From Pectobacterium atrosepticum (GTDB lineage: Bacteria; Pseudomonadota; Gammaproteobacteria; Enterobacterales; Enterobacteriaceae), in NCBI GenBank assembly GCA_019056595.1, contig CP036163.1, forward strand, positions 2,418,001-2,482,000: a DNA stretch of 64,000 bases. Reading direction: 5' to 3'. Position numbers and translations under genes: made by a program. Positions 18,941 through 27,287 of the stretch are shown here, piece by piece. The notes beneath the pieces are model-generated. The model was given only the letters and a program-made list of their open reading frames with translations. It searched no databases and was not told where the DNA came from. Position 1 is the stretch's first letter. Every line of letters begins with the position of its first letter.

Positions 18941-19702
18941 TTAAATATCGTACTCAAGCGGCTCAGGCAGTTTGGTCAACTGACGCAAGAAACGCTGGGT
19001 TTGCGGGTTGTCTGAGAAGCTAATCACCTGCTCCGCAGGGCCTTCCTCGACGATGTGACCGTCCGCCATGAAGATCACTCGGTCAGCCACTTCTTTCGCA
19101 AACTGCATTTCATGGGTGACGATCACCATCGTGGTGTCATTTTTCGCCAGCTTCTGAATCACCTGAAGCACCTCGTGTACCCTTTCTGGGTCAAGCGCCG
19201 AAGTTGGTTCATCAAACAAAAGAGCCTTCGGATCCACCGCCAGCGCACGTGCAATACTCACGCGCTGCTGCTGACCGCCGGATAACGTCACCGGATACTG
19301 TGCCGCCTGTGGCAGCAGGCCAACCTGCTCCAGCAAAGCCAGACCGACTTCAGTCGCCTGCTTCTTCGGCATTTTTTTCACGACAATCAGCGCTTCCGTT
19401 ACATTCTCCAGCGCCGTCTTGTTCTTAAACAGGTTATAACTCTGGAACACCATCGCCGTCTGACGGCGCAGCGCGTAGGCCTCCTTGGAGGAGTAACGAC
19501 GCGTATCCAGCGTTTGTTCACCAATTTCGATCGTACCTGACTCTGGCGTTTCCAGCAGGTTAAGGCAACGCAGCAGCGTGGATTTACCCGAACCCGATGG
19601 ACCGATAATCGCCACGACTTCGCCTTTCGCGATATCCAGACTAATGTTGTCCAACACCACCTGATCGCCAAAGCGTTTAGAAAGATTCTTTACACTGATC
19701 AT
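18941..19702 (-). CDS. Amino-acid ABC transporter ATP-binding protein
   Basis: 253 residues. Walker A GPSGSGKS (34-41), Q-loop MVFQSYNLF, signature LSGGQQQRVSIARAL, Walker B ALLFDEPTSALD, switch His in VTHEM. Typical of the polar amino acid uptake (HisP/GlnQ/YxeO/TcyN) class, including cystine importers. Nine nt downstream of the permease stop, 74 nt upstream of the M20 gene. Confidence 0.95.
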   Translation of the reverse strand: MISVKNLSKRFGDQVVLDNISLDIAKGEVVAIIGPSGSGKSTLLRCLNLLETPESGTIEIGEQTLDTRRYSSKEAYALRRQTAMVFQSYNLFKNKTALENVTEALIVVKKMPKKQATEVGLALLEQVGLLPQAAQYPVTLSGGQQQRVSIARALAVDPKALLFDEPTSALDPERVHEVLQVIQKLAKNDTTMVIVTHEMQFAKEVADRVIFMADGHIVEEGPAEQVISFSDNPQTQRFLRQLTKLPEPLEYDI

Positions 19703-19711
19703 GTCAGCCCC

Positions 19712-20395
19712 TTATCGCTGTAGCGAGTGATTCAGTTTCTTCTCAAGCTGTTTTTGCAGCCAAGCGTAAACCACAATCACCATCCAGTAAATCAGACCCA
19801 CAACCAAGAAGGTCTCAAAGAAACGCAGAGATTCAGCGGCAATCATCTTGCCTTCTGCGAACAGTTCGGAGACGCCCAGCGCAAAGGCCACTGAGGTATC
19901 TTTAATCAGAGAAATAAAGGTATTACCCGTCGCTGGCAGCGCATTCAGCATTGCTTGAGGCAACACGATGCGGCGATAGACCTGCGCTTTACTCATGCCA
20001 ATGGACAGGCCCGCTTCCGTCTGGCCGAAATCCACCGAGGCCAAGCCCGCACGGAAAATCTCAGCCATATAGGCGGAGGTTTTCAAGCTAAAGCCAATAA
20101 TTGCGGCCGTCATCGCATCCAGATTGGATAAGCCAGGGAATAGCTGTGGCAGGCCGAAGTAGATGATAAACAGCTGAACCAGCGATGGAATGCCGCGGAA
20201 CAGCGAGATATACAGTTCGACGATTTTTACTACGACGACGATCTTGCTTTCACGGACTAACGCCAAGATAAGGCCGAGAACCATAGCAAAAAACATCGAA
20301 ACCACGGCAAGAAACAGCGTGGTTGGCAAATACATTAATACCTGGGGAAAGACTTTTAACAGGTAGGCAAGATCGATATTCATGAGTAATACCAT
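19712..20395 (-). CDS. Amino-acid ABC transporter permease
   Basis: About 227 residues, about five membrane spans, with the EAA-type loop around AGLSIGMSKAQVYRRIVLPQA that contacts the ATPase. HisM/GlnP/YxeN class of polar amino acid uptake permeases, acting as a homodimer. Start is ambiguous: ATG 20395 has GGTGGAAG upstream and is preferred; GTG 20407 and ATG 20383 are alternatives. The Shine-Dalgarno region lies inside a hairpin (20402-20429). Confidence 0.92.
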   Translation of the reverse strand: MVLLMNIDLAYLLKVFPQVLMYLPTTLFLAVVSMFFAMVLGLILALVRESKIVVVVKIVELYISLFRGIPSLVQLFIIYFGLPQLFPGLSNLDAMTAAIIGFSLKTSAYMAEIFRAGLASVDFGQTEAGLSIGMSKAQVYRRIVLPQAMLNALPATGNTFISLIKDTSVAFALGVSELFAEGKMIAAESLRFFETFLVVGLIYWMVIVVYAWLQKQLEKKLNHSLQR

Positions 20396-20401
20396 TAATG
20401 C

Positions 20402-20429
20402 TTCCACCGGCCATATTGCGCCGGTGGAA
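20402..20429 (-). promoter_or_regulatory. intercistronic hairpin covering the permease ribosome-binding site
   Basis: Perfect 10-bp stem TTCCACCGGC / GCCGGTGGAA with an 8-nt loop. On the mRNA the 3' arm contains GGTGGAA, the probable Shine-Dalgarno of the permease. Stem-loops after binding-protein genes commonly protect that part of the mRNA, so binding protein outnumbers permease; here the stem may also lower permease translation. Confidence 0.65.
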
Positions 20430-20452
20430 CAGGGTTATGACTGTTGACTATA

Positions 20453-20506
20453 TAACGAATCATCTGGCTACATAACGAGTCATCACGCTAAATGACGACT
20501 CTGCCA
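20453..20506. repeat. 20-bp imperfect tandem repeat in the operon
   Basis: ATAACGAATCATCTGGCTAC (20453-20472) and ATAACGAGTCATCACGCTAA (20473-20492), then a decayed third unit (ATGACGACTCTGCC). Located in the 127-nt spacer between binding-protein and permease genes. Confidence 0.6.
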
Positions 20507-20522
20507 GAATGACGGCGTGAGG

Positions 20523-21314
20523 TTATTTAGCCGGTGATACCGTGATATCTTCGCCAAAATATTTTTCGGAGATAGATTTCAGACGTCCATCTTCACGCAT
20601 TTTCGTCAATTGTGCATCGAACTGTTTACGCAAGGCATCGCCTTTCTCGTCCTTATGGAACGGGAAGCTGACTTCTTCAATCACCAGCGGTTCGCCAACC
20701 AGCTTGAACGGCAGGTTACGCTTATTGATTTCCGCCAACAGGATCGGACGTGAATTCACGTAGCCTTCGACGCGCTTAGACAGCGCATCGTTCATCGCAC
20801 CATCACGTGTTTCATAGGTGCGAATAGTGACGCTGCCGTCGGCAAATGCTTTCTTCAGGTTGTTGACGTGGTTGGAACCCAGGACCCCGGCAACCGTCTT
20901 CCCTTTCAGGTCAGCCAACGTATTGATCGTGGTGTTGTCTTTGTGCGTCACAATCTGGCTGCCGTAGAAGCTGTACGGCTGGGCAAAATTGTATTTTTCC
21001 TGACGCGCGGGGGTAATTGCCACCACGTTCGCTACAGTATCCAGCTTTTTCGCTTCCAACTGCCCCATCAGGCCGCTGAAATCAGCGGTGACCCACTCAA
21101 CTTTGTAGTTCAGATCTTTCGCGATAGCTTCCGTGACTTCAACGTCAAACCCAACCAGCTTGTTATCTTGCTTGAAACCACTTGGATAACTCTGGCCTGT
21201 TGAACCCACTTTCAATACTTTTTCCTGCTCGGTGCCACTCTTCCCAGAATCACAGCCAGCAACAAGAAAGGCGGTCGTCAGCGCCAGAACAGACAACGTT
21301 ACTTTTTTCATCAT
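20523..21314 (-). CDS. Amino-acid ABC transporter substrate-binding lipoprotein
   Basis: 263 residues of the family 3 solute-binding class (FliY/YxeM/HisJ-like). The signal peptide ends in a lipobox, LVAGC (Cys21), so it is predicted to be lipid-anchored rather than free in the periplasm, which is less common for Gram-negative members. Conserved features: VGFDVEVTEAIAKDLNYKVEWV and the KYFGEDIT end. ATG 21314 overlaps the acetyltransferase stop (ATGATG/TGA), coupling the two. Ligand is not deducible; context suggests a modified sulfur amino acid. Confidence 0.93.
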   Translation of the reverse strand: MMKKVTLSVLALTTAFLVAGCDSGKSGTEQEKVLKVGSTGQSYPSGFKQDNKLVGFDVEVTEAIAKDLNYKVEWVTADFSGLMGQLEAKKLDTVANVVAITPARQEKYNFAQPYSFYGSQIVTHKDNTTINTLADLKGKTVAGVLGSNHVNNLKKAFADGSVTIRTYETRDGAMNDALSKRVEGYVNSRPILLAEINKRNLPFKLVGEPLVIEEVSFPFHKDEKGDALRKQFDAQLTKMREDGRLKSISEKYFGEDITVSPAK

Positions 21315-21853
21315 TTTACTGCCTCTCTTTTTAAGTTTTTATCTTTCCACTGGTCATACAATTGGTTATCAAGAATTTTTTCCATCCAGATGGTCAGGTG
21401 TCCTTTTCCCAGATTCGTCTGCCCGACTTCCTTGAAACCATAATTTCTGTACATCTCAATCAGCCACGGGTGGTTTTGCGCTGTGCCAAGCGACACCGCA
21501 GGCGCTTTGAGCTGGTTAATCAGAATTTCTTCTTCCAACCAGCTCATCATTTGCTTACCCAATCCCTGTTTTTTATAGCCAGGGTGCGTCGCAAACCAAC
21601 CCAGATGCGGTAGACCGAGCGGGCCCGGCTCAGGCCCCCACGGATAGCGGATGGTAAATGACGACACCATCTCCCCGCCTTTTTCCATCACATAAACGCC
21701 GTGTGAGGCAATGTGCGTGCGCACCATGCCAATATCTGCATGGGCGGCAGAAAAATTGATGCCCAACTGGCGAATCGGCTCAAACGCGGCCAATGCCAGC
21801 GCCAAAAAAGTCTCATCATCCGCAAGCGTAGCCTGACGAAATACGATACTCAT
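21311..21853 (-). CDS. GNAT-family N-acetyltransferase
   Basis: 180 residues. The acetyl-CoA-binding motif A is visible in WFATHPGYKKQGLGKQMM (Q/RxxGxG/A form), followed by MYRNYGFKEVG typical of motif B. Corresponds by context to YxeL/SnaA-type acetyltransferases that N-acetylate S-substituted cysteines in Bacillus sulfur operons. It lies 9 nt after the lyase gene and overlaps the binding-protein gene. Confidence 0.88.
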   Translation of the reverse strand: MSIVFRQATLADDETFLALALAAFEPIRQLGINFSAAHADIGMVRTHIASHGVYVMEKGGEMVSSFTIRYPWGPEPGPLGLPHLGWFATHPGYKKQGLGKQMMSWLEEEILINQLKAPAVSLGTAQNHPWLIEMYRNYGFKEVGQTNLGKGHLTIWMEKILDNQLYDQWKDKNLKREAVK

Positions 21854-21862
21854 GATTTCACC

Positions 21863-23227
21863 TTATGCTGGCAGCAGACCGGAGTTATCCGCATAGCGAA
21901 TCACCTCATCGACTTTCTGCGGTGCACTGCCGACGTAGTTGGCTGGGTTCAGCCATTCGTCCAGATCGGCGGCAGTCACCTGCTCGGAAAGGACTGGATG
22001 CGCCAACAGTACCGATTTAAAAGGCTGATTCTGCTCGAATGCCTGCATAGAGCATTCGTAAACCAGATGGTGGGCGGTCTGCTTACCGAGACGTTTGCCA
22101 ATCTCAAACATCACTTTCTCGGATAACAACAGGCCATTTTGCAGATCGAGGTTCGCCAGCATTTGCTTCTCGTTGACGGACATTCCACGCAGGATGCCAA
22201 GCGCATTCTGAAGCTGAGCAGACAGATAGATGTTGATTTCTGGCAGCGCGATCCACTCTGCACGCCAGCTCATCGCATCACGTTCATGCTCAACTTTCAT
22301 GGATTCGTGAATCAGCGCGGCGCTCTTAAACAGCGGTGCAGTCAAGCTCGCCAGCCCTTCCAACGCGGCAGGGTTACGTTTGTGCGGCATCGTGGTAGAA
22401 CCGATTTTCCCTTCAGAGAACGGCTCTTCGATTTCATTAATCTCGGTGCGCATCAGGTTGTACAGCTCGTTGCCAATCTTGCCCAGCGTACCGCTGATCA
22501 GAACCGTAACGGAGGCATATTCGGAGAAGCGATCGCGGGCAGACTGCCAGCCGATATTCGGTGTATTCAGCCCCAGTTTATCCAGCGTCAGGCGCTCAAT
22601 TTCTGGCCCTTTCTCGCCAAAAGAGGCATAGGTACAAATGGCACCATTGATGTTGCCGACCAAAACACGCTCTTTGATTTCACCCAGGCGTTCGAGGTGA
22701 CGGATAAATTCATCCAGCCAGACAGCCAGTTTGAAGCCAAACGTGGTGGGCAGCGCTTGCATGCCGTGGGTACGGCCAGCCATCAGCGTGTGTTGATGTT
22801 TCTTCGCCAAACGTTTCAGTTCAACGGCCAGCAGTTGTGTATCTCTGACGACAATATCAAAAGATTGTTTCAGTTGTAACACTGTCGCGGTATCAACGAT
22901 GTCCTGCGTGGTCACGCCGTAATGAATAAATTCACCCGCCGCGCCACATTGTCTCTGAATCGCTGCAATCGTCGGCATCAGGGAGTGCTTCATGCGTGCC
23001 GCATCTTTTGCAATCTCTTCAACGTTAAGCGCGCTTGCGTCAGCGTTTTCTGCAATGGTTTTTGCCGCATCCAGCGGAATGACACCCAGTTCACCCTCGG
23101 CAAGCGCCAAGGCAACTTCTACCTCGACCTGCTTAGTCAGACGGTTATGCTCGGACCAGACGCCGCGCATTTCAGGCGTGCCAAAATTATTCCCTATAAG
23201 AAGAAAATCAATAAGATGTGATGCCAT
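21863..23227 (-). CDS. Aspartase/fumarase-superfamily lyase (adenylosuccinate-lyase-like)
   Basis: 454 residues. Superfamily signature GSTTMPHKRNP at 276-286, GRTHGMQALPTTFG (151-164) and YGVTTQDIVDTA (103-114). The family eliminates fumarate from C-N (or C-S) succino compounds. It is distinct from housekeeping PurB, which lies elsewhere in enterobacteria and has different flanks. First gene of an operon with an amino-acid importer, GNAT acetyltransferase and M20 deacylase. That set matches the S-(2-succino)cysteine lyase pathway as I recall it: fumarate released from (N-acetyl-)2-succinocysteine. Substrate is inference from context. Confidence 0.88.
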   Translation of the reverse strand: MASHLIDFLLIGNNFGTPEMRGVWSEHNRLTKQVEVEVALALAEGELGVIPLDAAKTIAENADASALNVEEIAKDAARMKHSLMPTIAAIQRQCGAAGEFIHYGVTTQDIVDTATVLQLKQSFDIVVRDTQLLAVELKRLAKKHQHTLMAGRTHGMQALPTTFGFKLAVWLDEFIRHLERLGEIKERVLVGNINGAICTYASFGEKGPEIERLTLDKLGLNTPNIGWQSARDRFSEYASVTVLISGTLGKIGNELYNLMRTEINEIEEPFSEGKIGSTTMPHKRNPAALEGLASLTAPLFKSAALIHESMKVEHERDAMSWRAEWIALPEINIYLSAQLQNALGILRGMSVNEKQMLANLDLQNGLLLSEKVMFEIGKRLGKQTAHHLVYECSMQAFEQNQPFKSVLLAHPVLSEQVTAADLDEWLNPANYVGSAPQKVDEVIRYADNSGLLPA

Positions 23228-23327
23228 AATTAACTCGTTAGTGTTGGATTTATCAGGCGGGGGTTTATGTCGTCTTTTTAATTTTTAAAAATATAACATG
23301 CGGTAATTATGCGCTTTATACCTTTCG

Positions 23328-23362
23328 GATCTATCTTAGATCAAAAAGTTTGATTGCAAACT
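23328..23362. promoter_or_regulatory. two adjacent inverted repeats in the lyase/phosphatase spacer
   Basis: GATCTA-TCT-TAGATC (23328-23342) and AGTTTG-ATTG-CAAACT (23347-23362) lie 4 bp apart in the divergent 248-bp spacer. They are candidate operators for the lyase operon or the phosphatase; no regulator gene is adjacent. Confidence 0.4.
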
Positions 23363-23475
23363 ATGCATTTGGAAATGTTCGCTAACACTCTCTCCCGTAT
23401 TGAAAAACCCGCTTGTCACTTTTTCCTTCCTACAATGAAACTCCTTATCCGTATGACTGCTGACGAAGGATTATC

Positions 23476-24783
23476 ATGCTTTTCCACACGACATTACGCA
23501 TGCCCCGTACCTTATTGATTACCATGATCATTATTTCAACATTCGCTGCTCAGGCACGAGCCCAGGATCGCTACCTGATGGAAAAGGTGGTTGAAGTTAG
23601 CCGTCATGGCGTTCGTCCCCCGACAGAATCCAACACAACCGCACTGGAGTCCGGCACGGCACGACAATGGCCGCAGTGGGTCACGCGAGAGGGTGAATTA
23701 ACCGGACATGGCTATGCCGCCACCGTGATAAAAGGACACTATGAGGGCGAGTATTATCGCCAACAGCATCTGTTCGCTTCAGGTTGCCCAGCGGAACAGC
23801 AGATTTATGTACTTGCCAGCCCGTTACAGCGCACCCGCGCAACCGCGCAAGCTTATATGGACGGCATGTTTCCCGGCTGCGGCGTTACTACACATGCCGT
23901 TGAGGATGAAAAGCAAGATCCGCTGTTCCACGGCGATAAAATGGGGATTGGCACGCTTGATCCTGAACAGGCAAAAGCTGCTGTACTGAAAGCCATGGGA
24001 GGCGATCTGGATCTCGCTTATCAACGTCTGAAGCCCAGTATTGAGCAGCTAAAACAGATCGTATGTGGAGAAGATAAACCCTGTCCGGTGTTTGATAAAC
24101 CGTGGGCGCTCAAACAGGATAAAGACGGTTCGACTTCTATCAGCGGCCTGAATACGCTGGCGAATATGAGTGAAGTTTTCCTGCTGGAGTACAGCGAAAA
24201 TTTGCCACTGGCACAGGTTGCTTTTGGTCACGTCCGCAGCGCACAGGATCTTATTCCCCTGATGGCTCCGATGACCGCCAAATACGACTTCACCAATGAT
24301 GTTCCCTACATTGCACAGCGTGGCGGTTCACTATTGATGCAGCAAATCGCACAGGCACTCGCGCAAGGGACGCAAGCAGAGCAGGACACCACACAAGGCG
24401 AGCCGCCGACAGCCCCTTACTTGCTGTATGTCGCGCATGACACCAACATTGCCTACCTGCGCACGCTGTTGCAGTTTCACTGGCAACTACCCGGCGATAC
24501 CGCCGATAACATCCCACCCGCAGGCAGTCTGGTCTTTGAGCGCTGGCGCGATACCACGACTCAGCAGCGTTTTTTGCGTATTTATTTCCAGACACAGTCG
24601 CTGGATCAGATTCGTTCGCTGACGCCGCTGGGCGAGCAACAGCCGTTGCTGAAAGAGGAATTTACGTCTCAGAGCTGTCAGCAGACAGAAAAAGGCACGC
24701 TGTGTCCTTTTGATACGACGCTGGAATCCATGCGGAAAAGTATCGATAGCAGTGCGCTGGCAACGGTACATTACGCGCCGTAG
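23476..24783 (+). CDS. Periplasmic histidine acid phosphatase (phytase/AppA-Agp type)
   Basis: 435 residues. An N-terminal signal peptide is probably cleaved after ARA (about residue 29). Catalytic RHGVRPP at 43-49 gives the phospho-histidine; the C-terminal proton donor is in AHDTN. Several Cys pairs fit periplasmic disulfides. HDTN and the following PGDTADNIPPAGSLVFERW are closer to AppA phytase than to Agp glucose-1-phosphatase, but activity cannot be assigned firmly. A plant-associated bacterium could use it on phytate. Monocistronic and divergent from the lyase operon. Confidence 0.9.
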   Translation: MLFHTTLRMPRTLLITMIIISTFAAQARAQDRYLMEKVVEVSRHGVRPPTESNTTALESGTARQWPQWVTREGELTGHGYAATVIKGHYEGEYYRQQHLFASGCPAEQQIYVLASPLQRTRATAQAYMDGMFPGCGVTTHAVEDEKQDPLFHGDKMGIGTLDPEQAKAAVLKAMGGDLDLAYQRLKPSIEQLKQIVCGEDKPCPVFDKPWALKQDKDGSTSISGLNTLANMSEVFLLEYSENLPLAQVAFGHVRSAQDLIPLMAPMTAKYDFTNDVPYIAQRGGSLLMQQIAQALAQGTQAEQDTTQGEPPTAPYLLYVAHDTNIAYLRTLLQFHWQLPGDTADNIPPAGSLVFERWRDTTTQQRFLRIYFQTQSLDQIRSLTPLGEQQPLLKEEFTSQSCQQTEKGTLCPFDTTLESMRKSIDSSALATVHYAP

Positions 24784-24804
24784 CTCGATCTCCTGAGGAG
24801 AAGC

Positions 24805-24840
24805 AACGTCTTGTCGGGTTGATGAATCCGATAGGACGTT
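24805..24840 (+). terminator. hairpin after the phosphatase gene
   Basis: 13-bp stem AACGTCTTGTCGG / CCGATAGGACGTT (two G-U pairs, valid only on the rightward strand) with a 10-nt loop. No U-run follows, so its terminator role is tentative. Confidence 0.4.
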
Positions 24841-24865
24841 TGCAAGAGAAGGCAGATTTAAGACG

Positions 24866-24896
24866 AAAAAAAGCACATCTTTCGATGTGCTTTTTT
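24866..24896. terminator. bidirectional terminator at the end of the tRNA operon
   Basis: AAGCACATC-TTTC-GATGTGCTT stem (24871-24892), with A-run to the left and T-run to the right; serves the leftward tRNA transcript and possibly the rightward phosphatase transcript. Confidence 0.85.
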
Positions 24897-24903
24897 CTGT
24901 AAT

Positions 24904-24980
24904 TGGTCGGCGAGAGAGGATTCGAACCTCCGACCCACTGGTCCCAAACCAGTTGCGCTACCAAGCTGCGCTACTCGCCG
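24904..24980 (-). tRNA. proM: tRNA-Pro (anticodon TGG)
   Basis: 77 nt including encoded CCA. CGGCGAG acceptor stem, GGTTCGAATCC T-arm, and anticodon loop TTTGGGA. Last tRNA of a four-gene cluster whose order equals E. coli argX-hisR-leuT-proM. Confidence 0.98.
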
Positions 24981-25023
24981 AATGTACTGCTTTTTGAACA
25001 TCACTGATGTTCTAGCTTGTGTG

Positions 25024-25110
25024 TGGTGCGAAGAGAGGGACTTGAACCCTCACGTCCGTAAGAACACTAACACCTGAAGCTAGCGCGTCTACCAATTCCG
25101 CCACCTTCGC
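25024..25110 (-). tRNA. leuT: tRNA-Leu (anticodon CAG)
   Basis: 87 nt with encoded CCA. GCGAAGG acceptor stem, long variable arm of a class II tRNA, anticodon CAG. Reads CUG, the dominant Leu codon. Confidence 0.98.
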
Positions 25111-25159
25111 ATAACTCACAAACTTTTATTAACGAAAAACGTTAATGAACTGCTAAATC

Positions 25160-25236
25160 TGGGGTGGCTAATGGGACTCGAACCCACGACAACTGGAATC
25201 ACAATCCAGGGCTCTACCAACTGAGCTATAGCCACC
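25160..25236 (-). tRNA. hisR: tRNA-His (anticodon GTG)
   Basis: 77 nt with encoded CCA. The extra 5' G (G-1) opposite C73, the identity element of tRNA-His, is encoded. Confidence 0.98.
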
Positions 25237-25351
25237 ATCACCACATTTACATCTTATTACGCGGTACATCCTTTTTACGGGATACTTTCTTTACGAAGGT
25301 AAGTGTACCACCGCAGCTCTTGCACACAACATACTCGTTTACACAATATAA

Positions 25352-25428
<77 letters not shown>

Positions 25429-25449
25429 TTAGCGCCGTTGCGGGACGGG

Positions 25450-25478
25450 ATATTACGGACTTAGCGACTGACTGTCTA
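25450..25478 (-). promoter_or_regulatory. tRNA operon promoter
   Basis: On the leftward strand TAGACA (25478-25473), 17-bp spacer, TAATAT (25455-25450), then a GC-rich discriminator (CCCGTCCCGC) typical of stringently controlled stable-RNA promoters. Confidence 0.7.
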
Positions 25479-25570
25479 GTGCTTTTTTATCGAAATGATG
25501 CGTTTGCTTATGCTTTGTCCATTTCAAGCTAAATAACGTACAAATCCGCTCTTCCCGCCCCCAAATACGA

Positions 25571-26959
25571 CTATTTACCCCCTGCCAGCGACGTTTTTTT
25601 ACCCAATCCCAGCGCGAAATAACACAGGCTGACCACGGCTAAAAAGGCGACACCGACCAATAAAGACATTCGCGTATCGATATTTATATACATTCCCACC
25701 AGTACACACAGCAAAAATGCCATCGTCAGGTAGTTTACCCACGGGAACAGTATCGATTTAAACGGATGTGAGGCCAACGCGACACGATGCTGCTCACGAA
25801 AACGTAGTTGACTGATCAACACCACAAACCACGGCACCATACCCGGCAACACGCTGGCGCTATAAACATAAACAAACACTTTTTCCGGGTTAGGGATGAC
25901 GTAATTCAAAAGCGACCCAGCCACCAGACAAAGAATAGAAATCATGACGCCTGCTGCGGGTACACCGCTGGCCGTCACTTTACCTAGCCAGGCAGGAAGT
26001 TGACGGTTGTTAGCCAGCGAATACAGCATGCGACCACAGCTATACATGCCGCTGTTGCAGCCAGACAGCGCGGCCGTCAGCACCACAAAGTTGATGATGC
26101 CTGCCGCCGCCACAATACCGATTTTCGCAAACGTCAGCACAAACGGGCTGCCGGATGTACCGATTTCATTCCAGGGGAAAATCGTGACGATAACGAAGAT
26201 AGCGCCCACATAGAAAATCAGGATGCGCCACAGAATGTTATTGATCGCGCGCTTCAGCGTCACCTGCGGATTTTTCGCCTCGCCTGCCGTAATCCCCACC
26301 AGCTCAACGCCCTGATAGGACGCCACCACCAGACACAGCGCGAACAGCAGACCTTTCCAGCCTCCCGCAAGGAAGCCGCCGTGCTCGGTCAGGTTACTGA
26401 ATCCGGTCGCCTGACCGTGATTACCGAAGCCGAAGAAGATAATACCGACGCCGACTAATATCATCACGACGATGGTGGTGATTTTAATCATCGCAAACCA
26501 GAATTCGATTTCGCCATACAGCCTTACCGCAGCGAGATTTGCGCCCGCGACCAAAGCGACAGCGACAATCGCCGGTATCCACTGTGGCAGTTCAGGGAAC
26601 CAATACTGAACATACACGCCAATGGCGGTAATTTCCGAAATCCCGACCGCCATCCACATAAACCAATAGCCCCATGCGGTGAGATAACCGAAAAAGGGAT
26701 GCATGTATTTATGTGCGTAGACGGCAAACGATCCTGCGACCGGCTCTAGGTAGAGCATTTCGCCCATTGAACGCATGATGAAGAAAACGAAGATTCCAGC
26801 AACAATATAGGCCAGTAATACCGACGGTCCCGCCCACTTCAACGCACTCGCTGCGCCCATAAACAGCCCGACGCCGATCGTGCCACCTAGCGCAATCAGC
26901 TCAATATGTCGGGCTTCCAACCCTCGATGGAGTTTTTCCTGCTTTACATCTTCTGCCAT
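25571..26959 (-). CDS. yifK: Amino acid permease YifK (ThrP)
   Basis: 462-residue, 12-span APC-family symporter. From start ([21 protein letters not shown]) through the last spans it tracks E. coli YifK, reported as a threonine/serine importer (ThrP). The conserved GTIGVGLF and the [21 protein letters not shown] block are present. Only the cytoplasmic C-tail differs. Located immediately upstream of argX, as in E. coli; read-through into the tRNAs is possible because no terminator is visible between them. Confidence 0.94.
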   Translation of the reverse strand: MAEDVKQEKLHRGLEARHIELIALGGTIGVGLFMGAASALKWAGPSVLLAYIVAGIFVFFIMRSMGEMLYLEPVAGSFAVYAHKYMHPFFGYLTAWGYWFMWMAVGISEITAIGVYVQYWFPELPQWIPAIVAVALVAGANLAAVRLYGEIEFWFAMIKITTIVVMILVGVGIIFFGFGNHGQATGFSNLTEHGGFLAGGWKGLLFALCLVVASYQGVELVGITAGEAKNPQVTLKRAINNILWRILIFYVGAIFVIVTIFPWNEIGTSGSPFVLTFAKIGIVAAAGIINFVVLTAALSGCNSGMYSCGRMLYSLANNRQLPAWLGKVTASGVPAAGVMISILCLVAGSLLNYVIPNPEKVFVYVYSASVLPGMVPWFVVLISQLRFREQHRVALASHPFKSILFPWVNYLTMAFLLCVLVGMYINIDTRMSLLVGVAFLAVVSLCYFALGLGKKTSLAGGK

Positions 26960-27287
26960 ATATCCCTCTGTCTTTATGTTGTGCTTATCCCGGCTGTTGC
27001 CGGTTATTGTTCTTATTTCAGAAATGCTATCTGTTAGAAAGACTGTGTCCTCGCCTCAAATTGGCGGTCATGAAAATACCGTAATGTCGGTTTGAATAAC
27101 ACATCAAGGATGACGAATCCGCCAAAGATAGAATTCTGTCTTTCCGATTGTTTGGCAAACAGACAATTGAAGTCGAATAGGAATGAAAAATCAGGGTTAT
27201 CTACTGTAGAGAAAGGCGACGAGGGAAAGGCAGTGGGAAAAGACGACGAGAAAAGGTTGGCGCGTCCAACGCGCCAATTCAATGAAG
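26960..27287. other. yifK/wecG spacer
   Basis: 328 nt without a supported gene. It holds the leftward yifK promoter region (AT-rich, no clear hexamers assigned) and the wecG terminator hairpin. Open frames across it are low-complexity shadows. Confidence 0.6.
27245..27277 (-). terminator. wec operon terminator
   Basis: TTGGCGCG-TTGGA-CGCGCCAA stem (27257-27277) followed on the leftward strand by CCTTTTCTCGTC; 10 nt past the wecG stop. The U-run is imperfect. Confidence 0.7.

Noticed and set aside
24662-24964. Leftward 100-codon frame across proM
   Set aside because: Overlaps the tRNA-Pro gene and the operon terminator, so it cannot be a real gene.
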